Made by a program: the position numbers and the translations under genes. The notes under the pieces are model-generated. The model was not told the origin of the DNA. It made no database searches and saw only the letters and a list, made by a program, of their open reading frames with translations. DNA of 64,000 nucleotides from Candidatus Aphodousia gallistercoris. Its GTDB lineage: Bacteria > Pseudomonadota > Gammaproteobacteria > Burkholderiales > Burkholderiaceae_F. Shown here one piece after another: positions 7,790 through 16,705 of this stretch. The stretch is taken from assembly GCA_018714185.1 (NCBI GenBank), contig DVNT01000064.1:1-64000 (forward strand). Direction: 5' to 3'. How positions within the stretch are numbered: the first letter of the stretch is position 1; each line of letters begins with the position of its first letter.

Positions 7790-8968
7790 ATGTTATTTAG
7801 GGACGGAGAAATTAGAACCGTCGGTGAGTTTAGCCCTCATATCAAGACAACGGATGAGGGCTATTTGCTGTGTAAGGATGTGCCGATTTCTAGGGTAGGT
7901 CGGTTTGAATACTCCGGGTTGGAAGCGGGTCTGCCTTCCAAAAACGGGAAGGTCCTAATGTCCCGAACTCCTGAAGAACTTTTTAGCGAAGACACGATCA
8001 AGTCTTTCGAGCTCAAGCCGGTCGTCATCGGGCATTCTCGATTTGCCGATCCGGATAACTGGAAGCAGATCGCTGTTGGCGTTGTCAAGAATGTACGCCG
8101 AGGGCAAGGAGATCAGAACGATCAGCTCTTGGCGGACTTGCTCATTACTGACCGAAACGGCATTCGGCTCGTGAAAAGCGGGGATTTGCGAGAAGTCTCT
8201 TGTGGATACGACGCAGATACCATCAGCGATGGTGAGGGGTATGGGCATCAGGTGGGCATCGTGGGGAACCACGTTGCTTTGGTAAAAAAGGCTCGCTGTG
8301 GCGAGAAATGCAAAATAAGGGATAGTCAAATGACTACAAACCTCAAGACGATGCTTCGTCGCTTATTCCGCGATGGCGACGAAGACAAATTCAATGAAGC
8401 GTTAGAAAAGGTCGACGTACAAGAGATCAAAGATCAAGACCCGGCCGATCCTACTCCGGCTCCGGCCGATCTGCCTAAGGTCAAAACGACCGAGGAGCGT
8501 TTGGCAGAGATCGAGGTGGCTATTGCCAACATCCAGAAGTTGTTGGCGGAGTCAAAGCCGAGTCCAGCGCCCGCTGCTGATTCCGATCCCGCAGCAACTC
8601 CACCGGATCCTGCCCCGGCTCCGGTGGAAGAAATCGTTCCCGATGACGAAGCCAAGCAAACGCTGGCTGATGCAGAAACGCTGTGCCCTGGAATGAAGCG
8701 TCCGACCGGCGATGCCAAGGACGGGAAGTTCTCCCGTGAAGTCATTGAACGTACGATGCGCAGTGCCTTAAAGGGTGCAGGCGTAACGATGTTTGGAGAC
8801 TCTGCCGAGATGGATGGGCCGGTTCTTAAGACTGCGTTTAAGGCTGCTGTTGAAATGGCCCGCCGCGAGAACAACCCGAAGGCAAAGCCCTTTGGTGATT
8901 CCGCTCGAGATAAGGACGACCACAAGAAGTCTGCTCAAGAGCTTATGAACGATTTTTGGAATAAATAA
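7790..8968 (+). CDS. DUF2213 head protein (likely capsid maturation protease fused to scaffold)
   Basis: Residues 1-180 match the style of DUF2213: Pro-Val-Val-Ile-Gly-His, Asp-Leu-Leu-Ile-Thr-Asp and Leu-Arg-Glu-Val-Ser-Cys-Gly-Tyr, the last resembling a catalytic Ser strand in phage prohead proteases. After a Pro/Ala-rich linker (about 215-285) the C-terminus is charged and helical, as expected of a scaffold. Position between minor head and decoration/capsid genes agrees. Protease activity is inferred, not proven. Confidence 0.8.
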   Translation: MLFRDGEIRTVGEFSPHIKTTDEGYLLCKDVPISRVGRFEYSGLEAGLPSKNGKVLMSRTPEELFSEDTIKSFELKPVVIGHSRFADPDNWKQIAVGVVKNVRRGQGDQNDQLLADLLITDRNGIRLVKSGDLREVSCGYDADTISDGEGYGHQVGIVGNHVALVKKARCGEKCKIRDSQMTTNLKTMLRRLFRDGDEDKFNEALEKVDVQEIKDQDPADPTPAPADLPKVKTTEERLAEIEVAIANIQKLLAESKPSPAPAADSDPAATPPDPAPAPVEEIVPDDEAKQTLADAETLCPGMKRPTGDAKDGKFSREVIERTMRSALKGAGVTMFGDSAEMDGPVLKTAFKAAVEMARRENNPKAKPFGDSARDKDDHKKSAQELMNDFWNK

Positions 8969-8980
8969 TTGGAGACGATG

Positions 8981-9430
8981 ATGAGTCAATTTATTGGAAC
9001 CACGATGCCTCTCGGTTATGCCGGCACGATTTCCCGTGCTTTCTTCGATAACACGATTGAGGCCAAGGTCAATGGTGGTGTGAAGGGTTACGGTGTTCCC
9101 GTCAAGCTAAATACCTCCACCGGAAAGGCCGAGCCCTGCTCGGCAACGTCTGATGTTGTTTACGGTTTTGCCGTTCGCGAATTCGTCCAGGGCAGCGTCA
9201 CGGACGCCATTCTTTCTCAAACGGTATCCGTTATGCGCCGCGGCTATTTGATCGTCAAAGTCAGCGGCACTCCGGCCATCGGCGGGAAGGTTTACTTGGA
9301 TGCCAATGGCGGATTATCCGCAGATGCCAATGATGGTGAAGACGAACCGACGAGTTACACCGCCATTCCCAATGCTGTCTTTGTCGGTACTGCCACGGAC
9401 GGCTTGGCTGAAATCGCATACAACATTTAA
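8981..9430 (+). CDS. Head decoration / structural cement protein
   Basis: ATG 8981 is preferred because GGAG (8971-8974) then lies six bases upstream. The protein is a small Gly/Val-rich beta protein of about 149 aa, with repeated phrases on properties passing through a central Ala-Ile-Gly-Gly-Lys-Val-Tyr-Leu motif. Proteins of this type sit directly upstream of DUF2184 capsid genes and stabilise the shell from outside. No membrane segment or signal is seen. Confidence 0.7.
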   Translation: MSQFIGTTMPLGYAGTISRAFFDNTIEAKVNGGVKGYGVPVKLNTSTGKAEPCSATSDVVYGFAVREFVQGSVTDAILSQTVSVMRRGYLIVKVSGTPAIGGKVYLDANGGLSADANDGEDEPTSYTAIPNAVFVGTATDGLAEIAYNI

Positions 9431-9435
9431 GGAAG

Positions 9436-10413
9436 ATGAAAATGACTAAACGATTTTTCGATGCTAAAACGATTGAAAGCACCGGTGCCTTTTTGCAAGG
9501 CGAGTTGGAGCGGCTCGATCAGAAAATCTATGAGCCGATTGCAGAGTTCACGTATGGTCGAGACATTGACTTGCGTCAGGACGTAACGATTGCTGACGAA
9601 ACTTCTTCGTTCATGCTTTCGAATTATGCCGGTGGCGTGAGCGGTACCGGTCACGGTACGAAGGCTTGGGCTTCGCAAAAGGATGGCACGATCCCGCGTG
9701 TTGACATCCAAATGAGCAAGACCCTGCACCCGTTGACGCCTTGGGCTATGGAAGTCGGATTCGACGTTTTTGAATTGGCTAAAGCTCAGCAAGTGGGGCG
9801 CCCGATTGACTCGCAAAAGCACGATGCTATGCGCATGCGCCACCATCGTGACATTGACGAGCAGGTCTACATTGGTGACGCTGAAACCGGTGCTACCGGC
9901 CTTTTGAATGACGCTTCCGTTGCAAAGAGCAATGTCGGCGCATTCAACCCGGCGACGGCTTCTGCCGATGACTTTTTGGAATTGATCAATACGGTGCTGG
10001 AAGCTTCGTATAAGAACACCCAGTTCATCATGGTTCCGGATCGCATTTTGTTGCCGCCCGAATTCATGGCATTCATGTCCAAGCCGATGGTTATCGGTTC
10101 TACGCCGTTGTCCATCACGGTCGCAGAATATGTGCGTCAAAAGAGCTTGACCTACACGATTAGCGGCAAGGAATTGCAAATGTATCCCTGCCGTTGGTTG
10201 TCCAAGACGATGCAGGGCGCCAGCTTTGCTTCCGGCCGTATCGTGGCCTACACGAAGCGTAAAGATCTGGTGCGCTTCCCGCTCGTTGAGTTGCAAAGCA
10301 CTCCGGTGCAGTACGACGGCTTGCGTCAAAACACCATTTACTACGGTGCGCTTGGCCAAGTCGAAGTGGTACGTCCGGAAACCATGTTCTATGGCGACTG
10401 CGTAGCCGCTTAG
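9436..10413 (+). CDS. Major capsid protein (DUF2184 family)
   Basis: At 325 aa it has the DUF2184 style: an N-terminal arm, a Pro-Arg-Val-Asp-Ile-Gln segment, Pro-Leu-Thr-Pro-Trp-Ala-Met-Glu and a central Asp-Glu-Gln-Val-Tyr-Ile-Gly-Asp with Gly-Leu-Leu-Asn-Asp. It is in the conserved place after the protease/scaffold and decoration genes. The HK97-like fold is inferred from the family. The ATG at 9442 (Met-3) is a possible alternative start. The gene has even codon use, as expected of a highly expressed gene. Confidence 0.9.
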   Translation: MKMTKRFFDAKTIESTGAFLQGELERLDQKIYEPIAEFTYGRDIDLRQDVTIADETSSFMLSNYAGGVSGTGHGTKAWASQKDGTIPRVDIQMSKTLHPLTPWAMEVGFDVFELAKAQQVGRPIDSQKHDAMRMRHHRDIDEQVYIGDAETGATGLLNDASVAKSNVGAFNPATASADDFLELINTVLEASYKNTQFIMVPDRILLPPEFMAFMSKPMVIGSTPLSITVAEYVRQKSLTYTISGKELQMYPCRWLSKTMQGASFASGRIVAYTKRKDLVRFPLVELQSTPVQYDGLRQNTIYYGALGQVEVVRPETMFYGDCVAA

Positions 10414-10429
10414 TTAAGGAGAATCAGAG

Positions 10430-10636
10430 ATGGCGAGAATCAAAGTTCGAGAACAGTTCACTCTTCGAAAAGGAGAGAAGTCCATCAAGTTTGAGGTTGG
10501 CGAACACGAAGTTTCCGATGACATTGCTCGCCATCCCTATGTCCTAATGTGGTCAGATCTGTTGGGATCGGCGACGGCAGAGGGAAAAGAGAAGCCGACA
10601 GCAAAACGGGCACCGAGAAAAAGGAGGGCTTCATGA
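10430..10636 (+). CDS. Small basic head-associated protein (68 aa)
   Basis: It is a short gene between capsid and head-tail connector genes. The N-terminus is beta-like and the last 15 residues are very basic (Lys-Arg-Ala-Pro-Arg-Lys-Arg-Arg). The stop overlaps the next start (ATGA). It could bind DNA at the vertex or be a minor capsid component. No family is recognised with confidence. Confidence 0.6.
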   Translation: MARIKVREQFTLRKGEKSIKFEVGEHEVSDDIARHPYVLMWSDLLGSATAEGKEKPTAKRAPRKRRAS

Positions 10637-11028
10637 AGGATCTAATCCTTTCTGAGTTCCTTGAAAACTATCCTGAATTTTCAAATGCCGCTGCTTATCC
10701 GAAATCACGGATTGAGCATCGACTGAAAATGGCAGTGAAGTTTTTTGCCGATGTTCCGTTTTACGATGAGGAAACCAAAAAGCACGTGCAGGGACTGTAC
10801 GTAGCCCATTTTGTTTCCGTAGCCGGTCCTTTGACCCCCGGTGCTTCCAAAATGGCGGGAACGGTCGGGCTTGGCTTGGTCAGTTCGAAATCTGTCGATG
10901 GGGCATCGATTGCTTATGACAATTCCATTGCCCAGGAAGAAGGGGCGGGATTTTGGAACGCAACCGCTTACGGTCGGGAACTGTGGCAGTTGATGCAGCT
11001 ATTCGGTGCAGGAGGCTACCAAGTATGA
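10633..11028 (+). CDS. Head-tail adaptor protein, DUF4054-like
   Basis: The start is ATG 10633, eight bases after the strong AAGGAGG at 10621-10627. The N-terminus Phe-Leu-Glu-Asn-Tyr-Pro-Glu-Phe, then a helix, then Tyr-Val-Ala-His-Phe and a Gly-rich Ser-Lys-Ser-Val-Asp-Gly stretch, is typical of DUF4054 and related adaptors that dock on the portal. Overlap with genes on both sides places it in the neck operon. Confidence 0.75.
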   Translation: MKDLILSEFLENYPEFSNAAAYPKSRIEHRLKMAVKFFADVPFYDEETKKHVQGLYVAHFVSVAGPLTPGASKMAGTVGLGLVSSKSVDGASIAYDNSIAQEEGAGFWNATAYGRELWQLMQLFGAGGYQV

Positions 11029-11603
11029 AAGCTTCTCCGTTGCTATCCATCGAGTCCAAGATCAACACTAAGCTACTTAATGAGACCTTGAGAGATCTTC
11101 AAAAGCGGGCTTTATATGTTGGCATTGCGGCCGACAGCACTCACGATATTCGGGACGATGATGGGCCGAACAATTCGGAATTGGGCTTTATTCACGAATA
11201 CGGAAGCCCTCTATCGAACATCCCTCCCCGTCCTTTTTTGATTCCCGGAGTCCAATCTCAGAAGGCAAAAATCTCTGAGAAGCTCGGTCTGGCCATGAGA
11301 GAAGCGTTGGATAACAACAAACGGGAATGCGACAAGATCCTGGAGCAACTTGGGATCAGCACGGCAGAAGCCGTGAAGGAATATTTGCGGACAGCTTCTT
11401 TTGAGCCTCTAAAAGCCTCCACGATTGCTAACCGCTACCGATCCAGGCAGACAAAAAGCAAGCGTGACAATGAGGTGAGATACATTGTCGGCAAGGATGG
11501 GAAAAAAGCAGCCAATCCCAACTTCGGGAAGGGTATTCAGCCGCTTATCAACTCCGGAGCGCTTTTGAACTCCATTGATTCCTATCTAATTAAGGAGAGC
11601 TAA
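11025..11603 (+). CDS. Neck / tail-completion protein, gp10- or gpG-like (192 aa)
   Basis: ATG 11025 follows GGAGG (11011-11015) and overlaps the previous stop. The diagnostic region is a His-Glu-Tyr-Gly near residue 60 followed by Ile-Pro-Pro-Arg-Pro-Phe-Leu, found in HK97 gp10-like and virion-morphogenesis proteins. The C-terminus has a conserved-looking Pro-Leu-Ile-Asn-Ser-Gly-Ala-Leu-Leu-Asn-Ser-Ile. It acts where the tail joins the head. Confidence 0.75.
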   Translation: MKASPLLSIESKINTKLLNETLRDLQKRALYVGIAADSTHDIRDDDGPNNSELGFIHEYGSPLSNIPPRPFLIPGVQSQKAKISEKLGLAMREALDNNKRECDKILEQLGISTAEAVKEYLRTASFEPLKASTIANRYRSRQTKSKRDNEVRYIVGKDGKKAANPNFGKGIQPLINSGALLNSIDSYLIKES

Positions 11604-11605
11604 CG

Positions 11606-11986
11606 ATGGCAGAACTGGATGTTTCCGAAGTTATTACGGATCCACTGTTTACTTCTCCAGTGACGTTGATTCACCGAGTCGAGTCTTTCGACGGCAACGG
11701 GAACCCCGTTTGGGATGACAGTGCTAATGCCACAGTTCAAGCGGTTGTGACTTCCGATTTAAAGAGCTTGGAACGTCTTCCCGATGCTTTGAGAAGGGAA
11801 GGAACAATTCTTGTGCGCTTCATGAAGGAAGACGCTCCGGATGGATTCCAAGGTGGCGGATACGATGCCGTGCTTTGGCGAGGCAAGCGCTTTGTCGTTA
11901 AAGACACAGCTGACTATTCGCAGTTCGGCCGAGGGTTCCTTCGAATGACATGCTGGCCGGAGGAGGTTAGCGATGGCAGTTATTGA
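11606..11986 (+). CDS. Head-tail joining (stopper-like) protein (126 aa)
   Basis: It is a small beta-rich protein with Asp-Gly-Asn-Gly-Asn near residue 30 and a Phe-Val-Val-Lys-Asp strand, then Asp-Tyr-Ser-Gln-Phe-Gly-Arg-Gly-Phe. Length and position after the gp10-like gene fit the head-closure or stopper class. It ends inside the start of the next gene. The exact family is not certain. Confidence 0.65.
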   Translation: MAELDVSEVITDPLFTSPVTLIHRVESFDGNGNPVWDDSANATVQAVVTSDLKSLERLPDALRREGTILVRFMKEDAPDGFQGGGYDAVLWRGKRFVVKDTADYSQFGRGFLRMTCWPEEVSDGSY

Positions 11987-12551
11987 CAGCAGAACAGCGG
12001 GTGTTTTAAGACCCGGCGACTCAGAGAATACGGGCGAAGTTGAAACAAGGCTTCGCCTTTTTGTTTCCGATGTTACCGGTCTTGAGGCAAAGCTTGTCAG
12101 GCAACGCTGGCTGCCAAAGCCGGGAACTCAGCCAAGCTTAGAGGTTAGCTGGTGCGCTGTTGGCATTGTCGGCATCAAGACTTGGGGCTTGCCTTACATC
12201 AGGGGGCGAAAGGGGACAATTTCCGATCCTGCATCGGGAGACGTAAAGAGCGAAGCCCATCAAACGATGCAATGCATGGCGAGTTTTTATGGCCCCCAGG
12301 CTCAAGAGCTTGCAGACATTTTCCGTTCCGGAGCACGTCTTCCGCAAAACAATGACTATTTGCAGTCGATGGGGCTTTCTATCCAAGGCGTTGACGATGA
12401 CATACGTCATCAGCCTGATTTCCAACTCCAACAGTGGGTTGACCGTTACGACGTGAGTTTCAGAGTCGGACGGAAAGTTTCGAGAACATACGGTGTGCGC
12501 ACAATCGCCAGTGCGGATGTCGAAATCATTACTGAAAGAGGAAAACTATGA
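11973..12551 (+). CDS. Neck/tail terminator protein, LIC_12616-like (192 aa)
   Basis: It lies directly before the sheath gene, where the tail terminator is normally found, and overlaps both neighbours. Recognisable features are Leu-Val-Arg-Gln-Arg-Trp-Leu-Pro-Lys-Pro-Gly, Trp-Cys-Ala-Val-Gly, and the final Tyr-Asp-Val-Ser-Phe strand. The protein should cap the tube and sheath and bind the neck. The family call is from style and place. Confidence 0.7.
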   Translation: MAVIDSRTAGVLRPGDSENTGEVETRLRLFVSDVTGLEAKLVRQRWLPKPGTQPSLEVSWCAVGIVGIKTWGLPYIRGRKGTISDPASGDVKSEAHQTMQCMASFYGPQAQELADIFRSGARLPQNNDYLQSMGLSIQGVDDDIRHQPDFQLQQWVDRYDVSFRVGRKVSRTYGVRTIASADVEIITERGKL

Positions 12552-14002
12552 CTTTACCTACCTTGCCCGTGAACCGAGTGGTTAACGTGCAAATTCAGAT
12601 GTCGCCGATGGCCGCCCAATTGCGTAATTTCGGAGCGATGCTGATCATCGGTTCATCCGATGTTATCGATGCACAGGAGCGTATTCGCACGTACGCCAGT
12701 GCCACCGAAGTTGCGGCGGATTTTGGTACGGCTGCGCCGGAATACCAAGCCGCTGTCGCGTTCTTTAGCCAATCTCCGCAACCGACCAACGTCCAGATCG
12801 GTCGTTGGATTAAAGAAGCGAGCAATGGTCTTTATCGTGGAAAGATTTTGTCCACTTCGAACCAAGAAATGGACAACTTCACCGGTATTGCATCAGGAGC
12901 ATTCGACCTGAAGATTGACGGAGAAACCGTTAATGTCACAGGCGTTAATCTCTCCGCACAGTCTAACCTAAACGGAGTGGCCAGCCAGATCACGACGGCT
13001 TTAAATAGCAAAGGTACGTGCCTCTGGAATGGGCAGCAGTTCGTCATCAAATCCGTCACAACCGGAACGAGCTCCACTGTTTCCGAAGTATCGGATACCG
13101 AACTTTCTCAAGCGATGGGCTTGATCGGCGGAACCATGGTTTCGGGCGCCCAGGCTGAAAGTATGCTGGATGCTACCAATGCCTTGTTGGATATCAATAC
13201 TTGGTACGGGGCGTTCTATAGCGGAGAGTTTGAGCAAGATGATGCCATTGAGTGTGCACAAGCCATCAGTGCATCGACTCCTTCTCACATCTGTGCTTTT
13301 ACGAGCATGGACACGAATGAGCTTGATTCGACCCAGACCTCTTCCTTGGGGTATGAGCTTTCCCAATTGGGTAACAACCGGGCGTTTGTCCAGTACTCAA
13401 GCACGGCCCCCAATGCCGCCATGAGCGTATTGGGACGTATGAGCACCGTCAATTTCGAAGGTTCAAACACGACAATTACTTTGAAGTTCAAGCAATGCCC
13501 GGGCGTTGAACCTGAGTATCTTCGGACGCAGCAGGCAAACGCTCTGCAAGGAAACAACGTCAATGTTTTTGCTGCCTACCAAAACGACACCTCCATCCTT
13601 CAGGAAGGAACGATGGCCGGCGGTTGGTTCATTGATGAAACCCACGGTCTGGACTGGTTGCAAAATCGTGTTGAAACCGACCTGTGGAATCTCCTGTATA
13701 CGTCCAATACCAAAATCGGTCAAGACGAAAGCGGTGTCACCGCTATTCTCTCAACCATTAACGGTTCCTTAGATGCGGCGGTACGTAACGGGCTCGTGGC
13801 CCCCGGCGTTTGGAACGGGGATGAGTTCGGCACGCTAAAGAAAGGCGATACGTTGAGTACCGGCTATTACGTGTACATCCAGCCGCTTGATGAGCAATCT
13901 CAGTCCGATCGAGAGGCACGCAAGGCACCTCCGATTCAGGTGGCGGTAAAGCTCAAGGGCGCTATTCATTCGATCGATGTCACGGTTACTGTTAACCGCT
14001 AA
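12548..14002 (+). CDS. Tail sheath protein (DUF3383 family)
   Basis: It forms the contractile outer sheath. The sequence has the DUF3383 layout: an N-terminal beta domain with Gly-Ser-Ser-Asp-Val-Ile-Asp, Asp-Phe-Gly-Thr-Ala-Ala-Pro-Glu-Tyr-Gln-Ala-Ala, a variable inserted domain (about 95-215), and a conserved C-terminal domain with Gly-Trp-Phe-Ile-Asp-Glu-Thr-His-Gly-Leu-Asp-Trp. Length 484 aa is usual. It defines the phage as a myovirus. Confidence 0.9.
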   Translation: MTLPTLPVNRVVNVQIQMSPMAAQLRNFGAMLIIGSSDVIDAQERIRTYASATEVAADFGTAAPEYQAAVAFFSQSPQPTNVQIGRWIKEASNGLYRGKILSTSNQEMDNFTGIASGAFDLKIDGETVNVTGVNLSAQSNLNGVASQITTALNSKGTCLWNGQQFVIKSVTTGTSSTVSEVSDTELSQAMGLIGGTMVSGAQAESMLDATNALLDINTWYGAFYSGEFEQDDAIECAQAISASTPSHICAFTSMDTNELDSTQTSSLGYELSQLGNNRAFVQYSSTAPNAAMSVLGRMSTVNFEGSNTTITLKFKQCPGVEPEYLRTQQANALQGNNVNVFAAYQNDTSILQEGTMAGGWFIDETHGLDWLQNRVETDLWNLLYTSNTKIGQDESGVTAILSTINGSLDAAVRNGLVAPGVWNGDEFGTLKKGDTLSTGYYVYIQPLDEQSQSDREARKAPPIQVAVKLKGAIHSIDVTVTVNR

Positions 14003-14014
14003 GGGGTTTATTAA

Positions 14015-14455
14015 ATGTCGAATACCTATTCTTTCCAAAATGTCTCCGCGACTTTGACGGGCACCGGCGTGATTAACTTTGGATACGGTGCCGGCAATGC
14101 GAAAGAGGGCATTAGCGTTAGCTACAACGAAGACATCAATACGATGTACGTTGGGGCCGATGGCGAAGTGATGCACTCTTTAAAAGCTAACAAATCCGGT
14201 ACGGTGACTATTCGCTTGATGCGGACTTCGCCCATCAATGCCCAACTCCAGTTGATGTACAACGCACAGACCCTGTCCTCGTCGCTTCACGGAAACAACG
14301 TGATCACGATTCGAGACAAGGGGAACAACGAAATTTGCGTTTGCCGCTCCTGTGCATTCAAGAAAGCTGCCGATCGCAACTACAGTGAAGACGGGCAGAT
14401 TCAAGAATGGACGTTTGATGCCGGCAAGATCGACTACACAACGGGTGAATACTGA
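14015..14455 (+). CDS. Tail tube protein (DUF3277 family)
   Basis: This 146-aa beta-rich protein follows the sheath, as in other DUF3383/DUF3277 phages. Hallmarks are the N-terminal Tyr-Ser-Phe-Gln-Asn-Val, a Gly-Ala-Asp-Gly-Glu turn near residue 48, Ser-Gly-Thr-Val-Thr-Ile-Arg-Leu and the late Gln-Glu-Trp-Thr-Phe strand. It builds the inner tube through which DNA passes. The stop shares bases with the chaperone start (TGATG). Confidence 0.9.
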   Translation: MSNTYSFQNVSATLTGTGVINFGYGAGNAKEGISVSYNEDINTMYVGADGEVMHSLKANKSGTVTIRLMRTSPINAQLQLMYNAQTLSSSLHGNNVITIRDKGNNEICVCRSCAFKKAADRNYSEDGQIQEWTFDAGKIDYTTGEY

Positions 14456-14925
14456 TGCGCCTGAACCCCATGAAGATCACCTTGGATGGTGAGGAATACG
14501 TGATTGGTTCACTTACGATTTTCGATTCGTTGAACCTTTCTCGCCTCACCGCTCCCGTGCTCCCTATTCTCTTTAACAAGGTATTTGCGAATGCCATCAA
14601 AGCGCTTTTTGCTTCGAAGAAGTTAAAGGAAGCGAGCCTAGAAGATGTGATCACTGAAATTAATGCCGTAGTAGGCCTTAGCGAGCCGTTGTTTGTCCGA
14701 ATTGCCCAGTTGCCCGAAGAAGACTACAAGCGAGTTATCAATATTTGCTTGAGTTGTGTCGAGCGTAAGCAAGGAGAGCACTGGTTCAAAGTATGGGAAA
14801 ACGGCGTTCCTCGTTTTGATGACATGGATACTGCCACGATTTTCAATCTTGTCATACGAGTGATCGTTCGCGAACTCCACCCTTTTATCGCCGCCTTGTT
14901 GAAATCGGCCCAAGAGGTGGCGTAG
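14455..14925 (+). CDS. Tail assembly chaperone, short form (gpG-like)
   Basis: It is a 156-aa helical protein between tube and tape-measure genes, the fixed position of phage tail chaperones, which coat the tape measure during assembly. It contains a canonical -1 slippery heptamer near its end (14880-14886), so a longer product is expected (see the next entry). No domain beyond the chaperone-like helices is visible. Confidence 0.85.
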   Translation: MRLNPMKITLDGEEYVIGSLTIFDSLNLSRLTAPVLPILFNKVFANAIKALFASKKLKEASLEDVITEINAVVGLSEPLFVRIAQLPEEDYKRVINICLSCVERKQGEHWFKVWENGVPRFDDMDTATIFNLVIRVIVRELHPFIAALLKSAQEVA

Positions 14926-15128
14926 AAGCCGAAGAGGGCGGGGGCTTTAGATGCCTTCCCTGTGGGATGGATTTTCTTTTGCGCCCCGTATCCCGAGGCT
15001 TTTGCCGATATGAGAGCTTGCTGGACGGGACATTAAGCCTGGAAGACATACTGATCATGAATCAGTACATAAATAACGAAGAGTACAACCGAAACCTCGT
15101 GATCGAGCGGAGTATGAATCATGGATAG
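14455..15128 (+). CDS. Tail assembly chaperone, long form by -1 frameshift (gpGT-like)
   Basis: Zero-frame codons CAC-CCT-TTT at 14878-14886 contain C-CCT-TTT. Slipping back one base re-enters a frame that stays open for 80 codons to the TAG at 15126, where the zero frame would stop at 14925. The extension has a Cys-Leu-Pro-Cys pair and ends within the tape-measure start. The fusion would be about 224 aa. Mature form: join of 14455-14886 and 14886-15128. No independent start with a good RBS is seen for the extension, which supports frameshifting. Confidence 0.75.
14880..14886 (+). promoter_or_regulatory. Programmed -1 frameshift slippery site CCCTTTT
   Basis: The heptamer fits X-XXY-YYZ in the zero frame (C CCT TTT). 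It lies 39 bases before the zero-frame stop. GC-rich sequence just downstream (14890-14945) could form a stimulatory structure, but I could not fold it. Confidence 0.7.
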
Positions 15129-16698
15129 TGTGATTGCCGGTTTTTTGGTGAAGCTCGGGTTCACGTTCGACAAAGAACAGCTCACCAAGTTTCAGGGAAC
15201 AGTCTCTGGCGTAAGCAAGGGAATGATGAATCTGGCCAAAGTCGGCGTCGGGGCCGGAGTGGCCATTACCGCCGCTATTGCCAAGGCAAACTCAGAAGTC
15301 AATAAGCTCTACACGCTCTCAAACAACACGGGAGCAAGCGTGCGAAGCATTCGCGTTCTCGGAAATGCTTTCAGTGCCGTTGGCGGGAGTGCCCAAGATG
15401 TCCAGACAGCGATTGGAAACTTGGCGCATAACATCAAGTACCTCAATTTTGAGCCGTATCTTGAGGGTCTTGGCGTTAGCCTGAGAGAGGCAAACGGGGA
15501 GGTGAGAGACACATCCCAAGTTCTGCTCGACCTGCGAGATGTCCTAATGGACATGCCTCAAGAGCAAGGTAGGGCACTGGCTGAAACATTAGGGCTGGGC
15601 GGGATTTACGAACCGATGATGAAGGCCGATTTCGGCGCCGAATTGGAACGATCCAAAGAGCTATTTGGCGAAATGAACCAGATCATAGGAGAAGGTTCTG
15701 AAGCGAGCCACCGTTTTACCAACGAATTTTCCCGACTGGGCGATGTTGTAAAAACGGGATCTATGGCTATCGGTTCCAGCTTGACAGACTTGCTTGGCCT
15801 TGATGACAAAATGGCGAACCTCACAACAAGCGTAGCCAAGGCCTCAACGGATTTCATCAAGTGGCAGCGAGAAATTATCCAGAACTCTGACGGTATTTTA
15901 GATTGGGCAAACCAGTCTTTCTTGGAACCGCTCGGCAATTTGTATCGTGACCTGATGAATACCAAAATCGGCAAGGAAGAATTCATGTCCGGTTTAAGAA
16001 GCTTTGTGGAATTCATCATTCCGGAAGCGCAAAAGCCTCAGCGCGTTTCAGAAGAGAATGCCACCGCTGAGCAAGAACCTGCCGCAATGACCGTTGAGAG
16101 AGCCAGAACGATCCATGATCGGAGGTTATTAGCCACTCGTGGCATGCGAAATAACAATCCGGGCAATCTTAGAGCCGGGCAAGGCCAGATTGGTACAGAC
16201 AGCTCTGGATATGCCGTATTTCCTACGAGGGAAGCCGGTTATAACGCCGCGGCTAGACAGCTCAAAGGATATGAGAATGCCGGGCTCGATAACATCGCCT
16301 CGATCATCTCGAAATGGGCACCATCGTCAGAGAACGACACAAGGTCTTACATCAACTCTGTAGTTCAAAATATGAACGCCAAAGGGTTTGATGTCGGAGC
16401 TTATTCGAAATTGGACTTGTCTGATTCGGCAATGTTCAAAGCCTTGCTTGATTCGATGATCAATCACGAAGTCGGAGCCGGTGCCGAGAACTATTTCAAC
16501 ACATCGACCTATGAGCGAATTATTCAAAAGCAGTCACAAAACCAATGGCGTTCAAGCGTTGTGAAAGAGTCGGATAAGCGTCCCAGCGTGACGGTTAATC
16601 AGACGATCACAATCAGCGGTGTTCAGGATCCGCAGCGAATCAAGCGCGAGATTGATCCTGCGAACACGGTTCAGAACGCTGTTAACAACACCTTCTGA
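15121..16698 (+). CDS. Tail tape measure protein with C-terminal lysozyme-like domain
   Basis: Residues 1-300 are helical and Ala/Gly/Leu-rich with a hydrophobic stretch near 30-55 (Val-Gly-Val-Gly-Ala-Gly-Val-Ala-Ile-Thr-Ala-Ala), as in tape measures. From about residue 340 the Arg-Gly-Met-Arg-Asn-Asn-Asn-Pro-Gly-Asn-Leu motif and following Tyr-Ala-Val-Phe-Pro-Thr-Arg-Glu-Ala-Gly-Tyr match virion-associated muramidase-like domains. At 525 aa it is short, implying a short tail. It starts inside the frameshift extension of the chaperone gene. Confidence 0.85.
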   Translation: MDSVIAGFLVKLGFTFDKEQLTKFQGTVSGVSKGMMNLAKVGVGAGVAITAAIAKANSEVNKLYTLSNNTGASVRSIRVLGNAFSAVGGSAQDVQTAIGNLAHNIKYLNFEPYLEGLGVSLREANGEVRDTSQVLLDLRDVLMDMPQEQGRALAETLGLGGIYEPMMKADFGAELERSKELFGEMNQIIGEGSEASHRFTNEFSRLGDVVKTGSMAIGSSLTDLLGLDDKMANLTTSVAKASTDFIKWQREIIQNSDGILDWANQSFLEPLGNLYRDLMNTKIGKEEFMSGLRSFVEFIIPEAQKPQRVSEENATAEQEPAAMTVERARTIHDRRLLATRGMRNNNPGNLRAGQGQIGTDSSGYAVFPTREAGYNAAARQLKGYENAGLDNIASIISKWAPSSENDTRSYINSVVQNMNAKGFDVGAYSKLDLSDSAMFKALLDSMINHEVGAGAENYFNTSTYERIIQKQSQNQWRSSVVKESDKRPSVTVNQTITISGVQDPQRIKREIDPANTVQNAVNNTF

Positions 16699-16705
16699 GA
16701 ACGAA

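Noticed and set aside
9427..10359. 310-aa open frame antisense to the capsid gene
   Set aside because: It is a shadow created by the codon bias of the capsid gene; His/Arg-rich with no domain.
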